Below, piece by piece: positions 49,285 to 58,775 of a stretch of 64,000 nt of DNA. The stretch spans positions 4,774,001-4,838,000 of the forward strand of contig NZ_JAGJBY010000002.1 in the NCBI RefSeq assembly GCF_020010905.1, given 5' to 3'. Each line of letters starts with the position of its first letter. Position 1 is the stretch's first letter. A program made the position numbers and the translations under genes. The notes under the pieces were generated by a model. It worked only from the letters and a program-made list of their open reading frames with translations, did no database searches and was not told where the DNA came from. The stretch is from Streptomyces acidiscabies. GTDB taxonomy: Bacteria; Actinomycetota; Actinomycetes; Streptomycetales; Streptomycetaceae.

Positions 49285-50496
49285 ATGAGCGTTGCCGCCG
49301 AGCGCCTGCAACTGCCCTTCACCCGTCCGAACGTTCTCGACCTCGCCCCCTTCTACGCCGTGCTGCGCCGGGAGGCTCCGGTCGCGCCCGTCACCACCCC
49401 CGCCGGGGACCCCGCCTGGCTGGTCACCCGCTTCGACGAGGTCCGGGACCTGCTCGGCGACAAGCGGCTCGGCCGCTCCCACCCCGAACCGGAACGGGCC
49501 TCGCGCATCACCTCCGCCGCGATACTCGACGGCCCCTCGGGCAACTACGACACCGAGGAGGCCGACCACAGCAGGATGCGCCGGCTGCTGACCCCGGCGT
49601 TCTCGGCCAAGCGGATGCAGATGCTCTCCGGCCACGTGCGGGACCTGGTCGACCGCTGCATCGACCAGCTGATCACCGACCACGCGGACGCCCCCGACGG
49701 CGTGGTGGACCTGCACGCCGGCCTCGCCTTCCCGCTGCCGGTCGCGGTCATCTGCCGGCTGCTCGGGGTGTCCGAGGACGACCACGAGTACTTCGCCTCG
49801 CTGTCGGGACGCATGTCCAACTTCGCCATCGGCGACGACGCCCACCGCGCGCGCGACGAGTTCAGCCGCTACATGACCGGCCTCGCCGAGGCCAAACGCG
49901 GGCGGCCGGGCGAGGACGTGATCTCCGACATCGTCCGTGCCCAGAGCACCGACCCGGACTACGACTACGACGAGATGATCCGGCTCTGCGTCGGACTGCT
50001 GTTCGCCGGGCACGAGACCACGGTCAACCGCATCGGCCTCGGCACACTCCTCCTGCTGACCCACCGCGAACAGTGGCGGGCGCTGGCCGACGACCCGGCC
50101 GGCCGGGTCAACGCCACCGTCGAGGAGATCATGCGCATGGGCGCGCCCGGTGACCTCGGGCTGCTGCGGTACGCCCACACCGACCTCGACGTCGCCGGCG
50201 TCACCATCCACCGCGGCGACGCCGTGATCCTGTCCGTCAACGCCGCCAACCGTGACACCACCGCCTACACCGACGCCGAGATCTTCGACCCCGACCGCGC
50301 GGAGCGCAACCATCTCGGATTTGGCCACGGCGTGCACTTCTGCATAGGGGCCAGCCTGGCCCGCGTCGAACTGCGCGTCGTGTTTGCCGCCCTGGCCCAC
50401 CGCCTGCCCGGCCTGCGGCTCGCCAAAGCCCTCGACGAGCTGGAGGTACGCACCACCCTCACCGGCGGCGTCACCGCACTGCCCGTCACCTGGTGA
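49285..50496 (+). CDS. Cytochrome P450
   Basis: 403 residues from ATG 49285, with GGAGGAG upstream. Key motifs are the I-helix oxygen-binding LLFAGHETTVNRIG (about 240-253), the K-helix ExxR in TVEEIMRMG and the heme loop FGHGVHFCIGASLARVE with Cys about residue 353. LGRSHPEPE and the DHSRMRRLLTPAFSAKR region are typical of the Streptomyces CYP105/107-like clans. Known activity: monooxygenation using ferredoxin electrons; no ferredoxin or reductase gene is adjacent. Controlled presumably by the divergent TetR regulator. Confidence 0.95.
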   Translation: MSVAAERLQLPFTRPNVLDLAPFYAVLRREAPVAPVTTPAGDPAWLVTRFDEVRDLLGDKRLGRSHPEPERASRITSAAILDGPSGNYDTEEADHSRMRRLLTPAFSAKRMQMLSGHVRDLVDRCIDQLITDHADAPDGVVDLHAGLAFPLPVAVICRLLGVSEDDHEYFASLSGRMSNFAIGDDAHRARDEFSRYMTGLAEAKRGRPGEDVISDIVRAQSTDPDYDYDEMIRLCVGLLFAGHETTVNRIGLGTLLLLTHREQWRALADDPAGRVNATVEEIMRMGAPGDLGLLRYAHTDLDVAGVTIHRGDAVILSVNAANRDTTAYTDAEIFDPDRAERNHLGFGHGVHFCIGASLARVELRVVFAALAHRLPGLRLAKALDELEVRTTLTGGVTALPVTW

Positions 50497-50525
50497 CCGC
50501 GGCGGAGCGGGGCGGCTCCAGGCAG

Positions 50526-50549
50526 TGAGCCCGGCGCGGGCCGGGCTCA
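50526..50549. terminator. Bidirectional hairpin after the P450 gene
   Basis: Perfect 10-bp arms TGAGCCCGGC / GCCGGGCTCA with a 4-nt loop, between convergent P450 and lipoprotein genes. Confidence 0.8.
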
Positions 50550-50581
50550 TCCGGAGGCGTTCCAACTTTCTGCGAGGGAGG

Positions 50582-51472
50582 TCAGGCAGCCGGACAGGGG
50601 GACGGACCGCCGGATTCGGCTGCGGGCTGCGCCAGGATCTGCCGTGCGGCATCGCACTGCCGCCGCAGCAGCAGCTTCCAGGTGGGGAGGAGGTCCGGAC
50701 TCCTGGTGAGCGCGTGCCGCTGGGCCATGGCGAGACCGGTGTACGCCGACCGCAGATAGCCGGTCCTGTCCTTGCAGGTCACATCGGCCCGTGCGGTCGG
50801 CTCGGCCCGGAACGTCGCTTTCGGGGGGAGGCCGTCCAGCACCTGCAACGGATCACGGAACACGAATCCCGCCTGCTTCATGCAAGCGGCCCATCGCGCG
50901 TTCAGCGACGTGAAGCCGGGCTCCCGCCACAGCAGGTTCTTCGCCTCCACCTCCGCTTTGTAGAGCCCGACGCGGGTCTGCGACCAGCTCTTGAGGTTCT
51001 TCTTCTCCCCGAACAGCCGCGCGTCGGCCTGCGCCTGGCAGCCGCGCTCGTCGTAGAGCGCCCGCATATAGTCCTGGTCCACGGGGCCTGGCTTCTCGGT
51101 GATCGGGCTCTCTCGCGTCACCAGGGGCTGTTCGAGAGATTCCAGTCCGAACGGCTTGGGGCGGTCGGGGGTTCCGATCTCGGCAGGGTCCAGGTCCGGG
51201 TACGTGAATCCGGCCTTCCTCATGCAGCGCGCGATCAGCTTGCCCTGCGCCGCGGTGATCTGGCCGCCGACCTGCGCGGTGTCGTACACGGCGGCGTAGA
51301 TGGGCGGGAGCCAGTGGGGCGGGACGGTGTCCGGAGCGGGGGAGGGGCCGGCGGCGGGAGCACCCGAGCACGCTGTGCCGAGCGCCACGGCCACCGGCAA
51401 CAGCAGCGCTGTCACGGTGAGGTGCCTCGGCGGCCGGTGGCCGCCGAGGTCCTCCCGTAGGCCGGAGGTCAT
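50582..51472 (-). CDS. Hypothetical lipoprotein
   Basis: 296 residues from ATG 51472, which overlaps the stop of the I36-inhibitor-like gene (ATGA). The leader ends ALLLPVAVALGTAC, a lipobox; a Ser/Pro linker follows. The mature protein has a repeated feel: two CMRKAGF/CMKQAGF motifs (IARCMRKAGFTYPDLDP and WAACMKQAGFVFRDPLQVL) and further cysteines (ERGCQAQ, DVTCKDR, RRQCDAAR), possibly disulfide-paired. No catalytic motif is recognised. Similar Cys-M-x-x-A-G-F lipoproteins are common in Streptomyces and uncharacterised. Confidence 0.78.
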   Translation of the reverse strand: MTSGLREDLGGHRPPRHLTVTALLLPVAVALGTACSGAPAAGPSPAPDTVPPHWLPPIYAAVYDTAQVGGQITAAQGKLIARCMRKAGFTYPDLDPAEIGTPDRPKPFGLESLEQPLVTRESPITEKPGPVDQDYMRALYDERGCQAQADARLFGEKKNLKSWSQTRVGLYKAEVEAKNLLWREPGFTSLNARWAACMKQAGFVFRDPLQVLDGLPPKATFRAEPTARADVTCKDRTGYLRSAYTGLAMAQRHALTRSPDLLPTWKLLLRRQCDAARQILAQPAAESGGPSPCPAA

Positions 51473-51900
51473 CCGTCCAGGTTGAAGCATGGGACGATCG
51501 TCCTGGGCCTGAGGAGCAGCGAGCTCGCCTTGTCGTTGGCACTGGCGGGCAAGTACTGCCCGGTCTGCTTACCGGGGTTCACGCAGAACAGGAAGCCCAC
51601 GTGGTTGACGTCCCGGTAGTAGTGGCTCTCGTACCCGCCGGACGAGGAGTTGCTGGCCGCGGTGACGTTGTCGTTGACCACCCCACCGCCGTTGGTGAAG
51701 GAGTCGTTCGTGAAACTGGAGTCGCTGTCGAAGTAGTTGTGGCGCTGGTCGTCGCCCTGGATGTCCTTGAACACACAGTGGTAGCCCGGCGGGCAGTTGG
51801 AGGCGGCCGAGGCGGGCGAGCCGGCCAGGATCCCTCCCAGCGTGATCGCCGCCACCGAACCGAGTGCCGTCGCCGCGCGTGCGATGGTCAGTTTTCTCAT
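51469..51900 (-). CDS. Secreted peptidase inhibitor I36-like protein
   Basis: 143 residues from ATG 51900, with GAGGAAAA upstream. Signal peptide MRKLTIARAATALGSVAAITLGGILAGSPASA is followed by CPPGYHCVFKDIQGDDQRHNYFDSDSSF, VVNDNVTAASNSSSGGYESHYYRDVNHVGFLFCVNPGKQTG. The C-x5-C-V-F start and the beta/gamma-crystallin-like layout match the I36 family, whose founder SMI inhibits a Streptomyces metalloprotease. A role in restraining secreted proteases (snapalysin is 6 kb away) is only an inference. It is translationally coupled to the lipoprotein gene. Confidence 0.82.
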   Translation of the reverse strand: MRKLTIARAATALGSVAAITLGGILAGSPASAASNCPPGYHCVFKDIQGDDQRHNYFDSDSSFTNDSFTNGGGVVNDNVTAASNSSSGGYESHYYRDVNHVGFLFCVNPGKQTGQYLPASANDKASSLLLRPRTIVPCFNLDG

Positions 51901-52051
51901 GGGTGTTTTCCTCACGATCGAGGTCTCAGCGGTGTCCTTGTGGACCGCACTCCCCACGGTGTGGCGTGAATGTGGGCGGGCACCTTGTAAGAACCTTGCT
52001 TTACTGGTCAGCGCGGACGCGGGCGGTGCGCAGAGGTGACTCGGGGTGGAC

Positions 52052-54865
52052 ATGGCGGACTTTCTGCTGCTGGGGACGGTCGAGTTACGGCGCGCGGACG
52101 GCACGGCCGTGGACCTGGGGCCGGCCAAACAGCGCACGGTCCTGGCGGCGCTGCTGGTGGACGCGGGCCGCTGGGTGCCGGTGGAGACCCTGATCGACCG
52201 GGTCTGGGGGCAGGACCCGCCCGCACAGGTGCGCCCCTCGCTGTACGCCTACATCGCCCGGATCCGCCGGCTGCTGGCGGGCACGGACAGCGATGCCGCG
52301 CGGCTGCGGCGCGGTACCGGGGGCTATCTGCTCGACGTACCGCTCGACCGGGTCGACGTGCACCGCTTCCGGCACCTGGCCGAACAGGCCCGCCGCGCCG
52401 ACCGCGCGGATGCCGAGCGGATCGTGCTGCTGTGCGAGGCGCTGGGCCTGTGGCGCGGTGAGCCGCTGGCGGGGCTGCCCGGCGAGTGGGCGCAGCGCGT
52501 CCGGCACAGCTGGCGGCAGCACCGCATCGAGGCGGTGATGGCGCGGACCGATGCCGAGCTGGCCCTGGGCCAGTACACGGAGGTGATCGGCGCGATGACG
52601 GGTCTGCTCGCCGAGCACCCGCTCGTCGAGCCGTTCGCCGTGGCGCTCATGAGGGCACTGCACGCCGCCGGCCGAAGCCCCGAGGCACTGGCCGCCTACG
52701 CTGGACTGCGGAAGCGGCTGGCCGAGGAACTGGGGGCGGATCCGGGTGCCGAGGCGCAGCAGGTGCATCAGGCGATCCTGCGCGGCGAGCCCGCCCAGCC
52801 CGCGGCTCGCGCAGAGGAGCGGCCCACGCAGGCCCTCCCGGCACAACTGCCCCTGGAGGCAAGGGGGTTCACCGGCCGGGCGGAAGAACTGGCCCGCCTG
52901 GACGACATCCTGGCCGCCGACCCGGAGCGGCCGGTCACGGTGGTCATCTCGGCGATCGCCGGAGCGGGCGGCGTCGGCAAGACCTGGCTGGCGCTGCACT
53001 GGGCGCACCGCCACACCGGGCACTTCCCCGACGGTCAGCTCTTCGTCGACCTGCTGGGCTTCAACCCGTCGATGCCGCCCATGGAACCGGCCACGGCCCT
53101 GCGGGGCTTCCTGGAAGCGCTGGGCGTCGCCCCGGGCGCCGTACCGTCCACGCCGCACGGCCAGACCACCCTGTACCGGAGCCTGCTGGCGGACAAACGG
53201 ATGCTGGTGGTCCTGGACAACGCGGGCAGCCCGGACCAGGTCGTCCCCCTGCTGCCCGGCAACCCGGACTGCGCGGTGCTGATCACCAGCCGCCGCAAGC
53301 TGACCGAACCGGTCGTCCGGCACGGTGCCCGGCCCCTCGGGCTCGACGCGTTGAGTCCCGACGACGCGCGCCGCGTCCTGGACACACGGCTGGGCGCCGA
53401 GCGCACCGCCGCCGAACCGGACGCCGTCGACGAACTGCTGGCCCACTGCGGCGGATATCCCCTCGCGCTGGGCGTCATCGTCGGCCGCGCGGCGTGCACA
53501 CCGCGGCTTCCCCTGGCCCGACTCGCCGCGGAGCTGCGGGAGTCCACGACCAGGCTGGACGCCCTCGACGGCGACATGCCCGCGGCGAGCCTGCCGCAGG
53601 TGCTGTCCTGGTCGTACAACGCCCTGGCACCCGAACAGGCGCGGCTGTTCGCGTTGCTGGGACTGGCGCCCGGCCCCGACATCGGCCTGTCCGCGCTCAC
53701 GTCCCTCGCCGACCTCCCCGGACCGGCGGCCCGCACGGCCCTGCGCGGCCTGGAGAACCTGCACCTCGTCGAGGAGTACGCCCCCGACCGCTGGCGCATG
53801 AACGACCTCGTACGCCTGTACGCCGCCGACCGGGGCCGCCAGGACCTCCCGCCCGGCGACCAGGACACGGCGCTACGGCGGCTGGCCGAGTTCTACCTGC
53901 ACACCACCTGCGCGACCCGCCCGGTGATGGAGGTGCACGAGACGCCTCATCGACTCGGCGACCCCGTACCCGGCTGCCGGCCGCAGCGACCGACCACCCA
54001 GGCCGAGGCCGTGCAGTGGCTCGCCCGTGAACTGCCCAACCTGCTCGCCGCCCAGAGCCTGGCGGCCGACCGGGGCTGGCGGCACCTCGTGTGGCAGTTC
54101 GTCTGGAGCCTGGACCACTTCCACAGCCTGCTCGGGCACGTCCGCGACAGAATGGCGATGTGCACCGCCGCCCTCGCGGCCCTCGACCACGACGACCCGC
54201 TCGATGTCCACGTGATGGTCCACCGGCAGCTCGGGCACGCGGCGGCCCATGTCGGAGCGCACGACGAAGCCACGAAACACCTGATGCACGCGCTGAGCCT
54301 GGCCGAGCGGTCCGGCGATCACGCGACTCAGGCCCGCATCCACATCTCGCTCGCGCAGGCGTACGGGCAACAGGACCACCTCCCCGGGGCGCTGGACCAC
54401 GCCACCCGCGCCCTGCGCCTGCACCAGCAGGTGGACCAGCCGGTGACGAAAGCCACCGCGCTCAACTCGGTGGGCTGGTACAGCGCCCGGCTCGGACGCT
54501 TCGACCAGGCGCGCGAGCACTGCGAAGCGGCACTGGAACTCTCCCGCCGCATCCGGCACGACTCCCTGGAAGCCGACGTTCTGGACAGCCTCGGCTACAT
54601 CGCCCACCACACCGGCCGCCACCTCGAAGCGGTGCACCACTACCAGCTCGCCGCGGCCCGGTACCGCGCCCTCGGCGGGGACTACTGGGCCGCCGACACG
54701 CTCGACCGCCTGGGCCACGCCCACCACGCGCTCGGCCGGCCCGACCGGGCGCGCACCACCTGGGAAGAGGCGGCCGGGATGTACCGGCACCAGCACCGCC
54801 TCGCACCCGCCGAACGCGTCCAGCGCCAGCTCGACGGGCCCTGCGGAACATCTCGGCCGTCCTGA
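52052..54865 (+). CDS. AfsR/SARP-type transcriptional regulator with NB-ARC and TPR domains
   Basis: 937 residues from ATG 52052 (GTG 52046 adds two). The order is OmpR-like winged helix (FLLLGTVELRRADGTAVDLGPAKQRTVLAALL, ~1-95), bacterial transcriptional activator domain (VDVHRFRHLAEQARR to LRKRLAEELGADPG, ~98-240), NB-ARC ATPase with Walker A GAGGVGKTWLA (~310) and Walker B MLVVLDNA (~388), and C-terminal TPR repeats (~720-920). Known of the family: pathway-specific or pleiotropic activators of secondary metabolism in Streptomyces. No biosynthetic core gene lies in the window, so the target is unknown. Confidence 0.93.
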   Translation: MADFLLLGTVELRRADGTAVDLGPAKQRTVLAALLVDAGRWVPVETLIDRVWGQDPPAQVRPSLYAYIARIRRLLAGTDSDAARLRRGTGGYLLDVPLDRVDVHRFRHLAEQARRADRADAERIVLLCEALGLWRGEPLAGLPGEWAQRVRHSWRQHRIEAVMARTDAELALGQYTEVIGAMTGLLAEHPLVEPFAVALMRALHAAGRSPEALAAYAGLRKRLAEELGADPGAEAQQVHQAILRGEPAQPAARAEERPTQALPAQLPLEARGFTGRAEELARLDDILAADPERPVTVVISAIAGAGGVGKTWLALHWAHRHTGHFPDGQLFVDLLGFNPSMPPMEPATALRGFLEALGVAPGAVPSTPHGQTTLYRSLLADKRMLVVLDNAGSPDQVVPLLPGNPDCAVLITSRRKLTEPVVRHGARPLGLDALSPDDARRVLDTRLGAERTAAEPDAVDELLAHCGGYPLALGVIVGRAACTPRLPLARLAAELRESTTRLDALDGDMPAASLPQVLSWSYNALAPEQARLFALLGLAPGPDIGLSALTSLADLPGPAARTALRGLENLHLVEEYAPDRWRMNDLVRLYAADRGRQDLPPGDQDTALRRLAEFYLHTTCATRPVMEVHETPHRLGDPVPGCRPQRPTTQAEAVQWLARELPNLLAAQSLAADRGWRHLVWQFVWSLDHFHSLLGHVRDRMAMCTAALAALDHDDPLDVHVMVHRQLGHAAAHVGAHDEATKHLMHALSLAERSGDHATQARIHISLAQAYGQQDHLPGALDHATRALRLHQQVDQPVTKATALNSVGWYSARLGRFDQAREHCEAALELSRRIRHDSLEADVLDSLGYIAHHTGRHLEAVHHYQLAAARYRALGGDYWAADTLDRLGHAHHALGRPDRARTTWEEAAGMYRHQHRLAPAERVQRQLDGPCGTSRPS

Positions 54866-54996
54866 GGTGCTTCTCGAACCTGCGCAGGAGAGCCCGCACG
54901 GCGATCCACAGGTCGGGGGCCAGGTTCGCCGACGCCTTCAGGACCTCGTCGGCCGGCGTCGAACCACGGCACCTCCATCAGGATGTTGAGATCCTG

Positions 54997-55019
54997 TTCA
55001 CGGGGCTGCTGCCCGTGAA
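54997..55019. terminator. Hairpin between the SARP and histidine kinase genes
   Basis: TTCACGGG / CCCGTGAA around a 7-nt loop, between convergent genes. The remaining ~260-nt gap contains no supportable gene. Confidence 0.55.
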
Positions 55020-55131
55020 GTTCGCACGCGACACCGGGCTGAGGTACGGATGGACGGCCCCGACCACGGCATTTCCTCGGCCTGCTTCCACCCGGCCACT
55101 ACTCGTGCTGGTAGCCGGCTCCGGGGAACGG

Positions 55132-56325
55132 TCACGCGGTCGGTGCGAGGGGCAGCCGTGCCGTGACCTCGAACCCTCCGCCCGGGGTCGGCTCGGCGTT
55201 GAAGTCCCCGCTGAGCAGCTGACAGCGTTCACGCATGCCCAGGATCCCGCGGCCGGGCTTGTCCCCCCGGACCGTGCCGTTGGTGCCGGCGCGGCCCTGG
55301 TCGGTGACGCGGATCTCCAGATGGTCGATCCCGGTGTTCACCGCGACCGTCACCCGGGTCGGGCCGGTGTGCCGGATGATGTTGGTGATCGACTCCTGGA
55401 GAATCCGGTAGGCGGCGCTGTCCACCGCGCTCGGCAACCGCGCCGAGGGCGGGTCCACGCTGAGCGTGACGTCCAGTCCGGCGGCGCGTGCCTCGGCGGT
55501 GAGGTCGTCGATCTGCTCCAGGCTCGCGTGCGGCACGGGTCGGTCGTCGTCGCCCCGCAGGACGCCGAGGATGGCCCGCATCTCCTGGAGCGTCCGGGAA
55601 CTCGTCTGCTCGATGGTCTGCAGCGCTTCGCGCGCTTGCTCCGGGCGCTTGTCGAGCACGTGCGCGGTGACCCCGGACTGCACGTTGATGATCGCTATGG
55701 CGTGAGCGACGGTGTCGTGGACCTCGCGCGCGATCCGCAGGCGCTCGGCATCGACCCGGGCGCGTGCCTCCTCCTCACGGGTCCGCTCGGCCAGTTCCGC
55801 ACGCTCTTGGGCGTCGGCGGCGATGACCCGCCGGGACCGGACGGACTCGCCGAGAGTCGTGCTCATGGCCGTCACCCCGATCCGGAAGAACACCCAGCCG
55901 ATGGCCTCGCGCGGCTCCACGTCGGCGGACGCGGACAGCCACCCGGCGGCCAGGACCACGGCGCCCACGCCGGCGACCCTCAAGGACCGCCGCCCGTCAC
56001 CGTAGGCGGCGACGGTGTACAGGGTGATCATGAGGCCGAGCCAGCCGTACCCGTCCGGGAAGTCGAGGGCGTAGTACACCAGGCTGGCGACCGCGGCGAC
56101 GGTGAACGCCGCGACGGGCCACAGACGGCGGACGGCCACGACCAGGCCACCCACCACCAGCAGCGCGTACCCGAGGTATCCGACGTCGCCGAGCCACCGC
56201 TGTTCCGTCCCCCTGGCGGCGGCGAGGGCGACCGTTCCCTGCACCTGCATGGCGGTGACGAAGAGCGCGAGCAGCACGTCTTGGGTCAGCACCCGCAGCG
56301 GGAACGGCCCGGGGCGGAGATTCAT
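55132..56325 (-). CDS. Sensor histidine kinase (NarL-partner type)
   Basis: 397 residues with about four to five transmembrane helices in residues 10-155, then a short coiled coil (DAQERAELAERTREEEARARVDAERL). The HisKA_3 dimerisation domain has phosphoacceptor H203 in AREVHDTVAHAIAIINVQSGV. The HATPase domain has the N-box AYRILQESITNIIRHTG and the G boxes VTDQGRAG and GRGILGMRERCQLLSG. It is the kinase partner for the NarL-type response regulator 3.6 kb away; the pair flanks an MMPL transporter and faces away from it. The sensed signal is not evident. Confidence 0.93.
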   Translation of the reverse strand: MNLRPGPFPLRVLTQDVLLALFVTAMQVQGTVALAAARGTEQRWLGDVGYLGYALLVVGGLVVAVRRLWPVAAFTVAAVASLVYYALDFPDGYGWLGLMITLYTVAAYGDGRRSLRVAGVGAVVLAAGWLSASADVEPREAIGWVFFRIGVTAMSTTLGESVRSRRVIAADAQERAELAERTREEEARARVDAERLRIAREVHDTVAHAIAIINVQSGVTAHVLDKRPEQAREALQTIEQTSSRTLQEMRAILGVLRGDDDRPVPHASLEQIDDLTAEARAAGLDVTLSVDPPSARLPSAVDSAAYRILQESITNIIRHTGPTRVTVAVNTGIDHLEIRVTDQGRAGTNGTVRGDKPGRGILGMRERCQLLSGDFNAEPTPGGGFEVTARLPLAPTA

Positions 56326-56414
56326 ACCGTGATCCTACTGTTCGGGCCCCCGCGGGAGGCTCCGCCCGAAGGCGCGCTCCGCTACGTCGACAGGCGCATC
56401 GCGGCGCGGCGGCC

Positions 56415-56454
56415 TACGCCCGATTGCGTAGGGACGACCGTCCGTCGTCAGAGG
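56415..56454 (+). promoter_or_regulatory. Promoter element shared with the DUF6220-multicopper oxidase operon (copy 1)
   Basis: An inverted repeat TACGC-6 nt-GCGTA is followed by CCGTCCG-x-CGTC-x-GAGG. Twenty-nine of 40 positions match 60701-60740, including both arms of the repeat, while the 6-nt spacer differs. It lies 103 nt before the MMPL start. Confidence 0.68.
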
Positions 56455-56556
56455 CCGTCGCCGCCCCGTGTGCGGAACGATCGCCGATGTGACCGGTCGA
56501 TCTCCCCGTATCGAGAAGCGAGCCGTGCCACAAGGCTCGACTACTGAGGAGCAGTG

Positions 56557-58731
56557 ATGACTACCGAGACTCCACGGACAGATGGAGCTCTGGCGAGGCT
56601 GGGTCGCTTCTGTTACCGCCGTCGCCGCCTGGTCCTCCTGACCTGGATCGTCGGCGTGATCGTCGTGGCATTCGTCGGGTTCACCTTCGGCGCCGCCCCC
56701 GACGACGACTTCTCCGGCGGAGACTCCGGGTCGGCCAAGGCGCAGGAGCTGATCCAGAAGCACTTTCCCGAACGGTCGGGGGACACGCTGACCCTCGCGA
56801 TCAAGGCGGACAAGGGGATCGACGACCCCGCCGCCCGGCGGACGATCGAGAAGGTCGTCAGCGACATCTCCGACTCGCCCGTCACCGGCCCGGTCGTCTC
56901 GCCCTACCAGGACGCGAAGCTGGTGACGAAGGACCGTCATATCGCCCGTATGACCATCCCGCTGACCGACAAGGACGTGGACAAGAGCGACGTCAAGCCC
57001 TTGGTGGACGTGGTCAAGAAGGCCTCCGGCGACGGCGTCGCCCTCGGGCTCGGCGGGTACATGGCCGAGAAGGCCGAGACTCCCGCGCAGGGTCCCGCCG
57101 AGAGCGTGGGCATCGTGGCGGCTGCGGTGATCCTGTTCATCGCCTTCGGGTCGCTGGTGGCGATGGGCCTGCCGCTCATCACCGCCCTGCTGGCACTCGC
57201 CGCTGGCCTCGCGCTGATCAAGCTGGTGGGCCACGTGGCCCCCGCGCCGGATTTCACCATGATCTTCGGCGTGCTGATCGGGCTCGGCGTGGGCATCGAC
57301 TACGCCCTGTTCATCGTGACCCGCTACAAGGACAGCCTGCACGACGGCGACACCCCCGAGACCGCGACCGTCACGGCCATCGCCACCGCCGGCCGCGCGG
57401 TGCTGTTCGCCGGACTGACCGTCGTGATCGCGTTGCTGGGCCTGATCGTCATGGGACAGCGGCTGATGACCGGGGTGGCCGTCGCCACCTCCATCGCGGT
57501 GCTGGTGACGATGATCGCCGCGGTGACCCTGCTGCCGGCGTTCCTGGGGTTCACCGGCCACAAGATCGACTCCCTGCGCCTGCCCCGGCGCGCGTCCCGC
57601 CGAAGCCAGGCCGACGGCACCCGCCCCCCGCACCGCACCCGCGCCGAGCGCTGGGCCGGTGTGGTGCAGCGCAGGCCGCTGATCGCCGCGCTCCTCGCCG
57701 GCGGGTTCCTGCTGGTGCTGGCCGCCCCCATGCTGGACATGCGGCTGAGCCAGCCCGACGCCAGCGTCCAGCCCCGCGACCGGAGCAGCTACCACTCGTA
57801 CAAGATCCTCTCCGAGGGCTTCGGACCGGGCTTCGGAGCGCCCCTGATCTTCGCCACCGAGGTCGGCTCCGCGACCACCGACCTGGGCCCCGTGGTCGCG
57901 GCGGTCGGCCGCACCGAGGGCATCGCCCAGACCACGCCGCCCCAGGTCAGCAAGGACGGGCGGGCCGCCACCTTCACGGCCTTCCCCACGACCGGATACC
58001 AGGACGAGGCGACCGCCGACCTGGTGCACAAGCTCCGCGACGACGTGCTCCCCGAGACGCCCGGCGGCAAGACGGTCCTCATCGGCGGACCGAACGCCAC
58101 CACCATCGACGTCTCCGAGGACTCCGCCGCACGCCTGCCGCTGATGATCGGGGTCGTCATCGCGCTGTCCATGCTGCTCATGCTCGCGCTGGTCAGGTCG
58201 GTCACCATCGCCCTGCAGGCCGCGGTGATGAACGCGCTCTCGATCGGCGCCGCCTTCGGTGTGGTGGTCGCGATCGTGCAGTGGGGATGGCTCGGCCGGG
58301 TCTTCGGTTTCCCCACCGAGATGCCGGTCACGAGCTGGGTGCCGATGACGATGTTCCCGGTCCTGTTCGGCCTGTCCATGGACTACCAGGTGTTCCTGAT
58401 CTCGCGGATCCGTGAGGAGTACGAGCGCACCGGCGACACCAGGCTGTCCGTCGCCCGCGGACTGGCCCGCACCGCCCGGGTCATCACGGCCGCGGCCGCC
58501 ATCATGATCGCCGTCTTCATGACCTCCGTGCTCGGGCCCGACGTCGCGGTCAAGCAAGGGGCCGTGGGCATGTCCATCGCCGTGCTCATCGACGCCACCG
58601 TCGTGCGGATGGTCCTGATGCCCGCGGTGATGGAGCTGTTCGGCAAGGCCAACTGGTGGATGCCCGGACGCTGGGCGTCCAAGACGGTCCCGGCGCCCCC
58701 GGCCGAGATCGGGGGAGGGGTCAAGGTCTGA
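56557..58731 (+). CDS. MMPL/RND family transporter
   Basis: 724 residues from ATG 56557 with GAGGAG well placed (an overlapping GTG lies 3 nt upstream). It has two halves, each with a large extracytoplasmic loop and a bundle of five to six helices: TM1 RRRLVLLTWIVGVIVVAFVGF, first bundle from ~180 (ESVGIVAAAVILFIAFGSLVAMGLPLITALLALA, VLIGLGVGIDYALFIVTRYKD), second from ~520 (LPLMIGVVIALSMLLMLALVRS, VLFGLSMDYQVFLISRIREE). The GxxxDY motifs in each half are the proton-relay residues of MmpL-type transporters. Known role: proton-driven export of lipids or drugs. Probably regulated by the flanking two-component system. Confidence 0.95.
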   Translation: MTTETPRTDGALARLGRFCYRRRRLVLLTWIVGVIVVAFVGFTFGAAPDDDFSGGDSGSAKAQELIQKHFPERSGDTLTLAIKADKGIDDPAARRTIEKVVSDISDSPVTGPVVSPYQDAKLVTKDRHIARMTIPLTDKDVDKSDVKPLVDVVKKASGDGVALGLGGYMAEKAETPAQGPAESVGIVAAAVILFIAFGSLVAMGLPLITALLALAAGLALIKLVGHVAPAPDFTMIFGVLIGLGVGIDYALFIVTRYKDSLHDGDTPETATVTAIATAGRAVLFAGLTVVIALLGLIVMGQRLMTGVAVATSIAVLVTMIAAVTLLPAFLGFTGHKIDSLRLPRRASRRSQADGTRPPHRTRAERWAGVVQRRPLIAALLAGGFLLVLAAPMLDMRLSQPDASVQPRDRSSYHSYKILSEGFGPGFGAPLIFATEVGSATTDLGPVVAAVGRTEGIAQTTPPQVSKDGRAATFTAFPTTGYQDEATADLVHKLRDDVLPETPGGKTVLIGGPNATTIDVSEDSAARLPLMIGVVIALSMLLMLALVRSVTIALQAAVMNALSIGAAFGVVVAIVQWGWLGRVFGFPTEMPVTSWVPMTMFPVLFGLSMDYQVFLISRIREEYERTGDTRLSVARGLARTARVITAAAAIMIAVFMTSVLGPDVAVKQGAVGMSIAVLIDATVVRMVLMPAVMELFGKANWWMPGRWASKTVPAPPAEIGGGVKV

Positions 58732-58742
58732 CCCTCCTGCGC

Positions 58743-58775
58743 GGCCTGGATCCACCGTCACGGCGGATCCAGGCC
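58743..58775 (+). terminator. Hairpin after the MMPL gene
   Basis: Perfect 11-bp arms GGCCTGGATCC / GGATCCAGGCC with an 11-nt loop, 12 nt after the stop codon. Confidence 0.8.

Noticed and set aside
52052..54865. SARP regulator taken as evidence for a biosynthetic gene cluster in the window
   Set aside because: No polyketide synthase, peptide synthetase, terpene or RiPP core gene is present nearby; a lone P450 is not enough.
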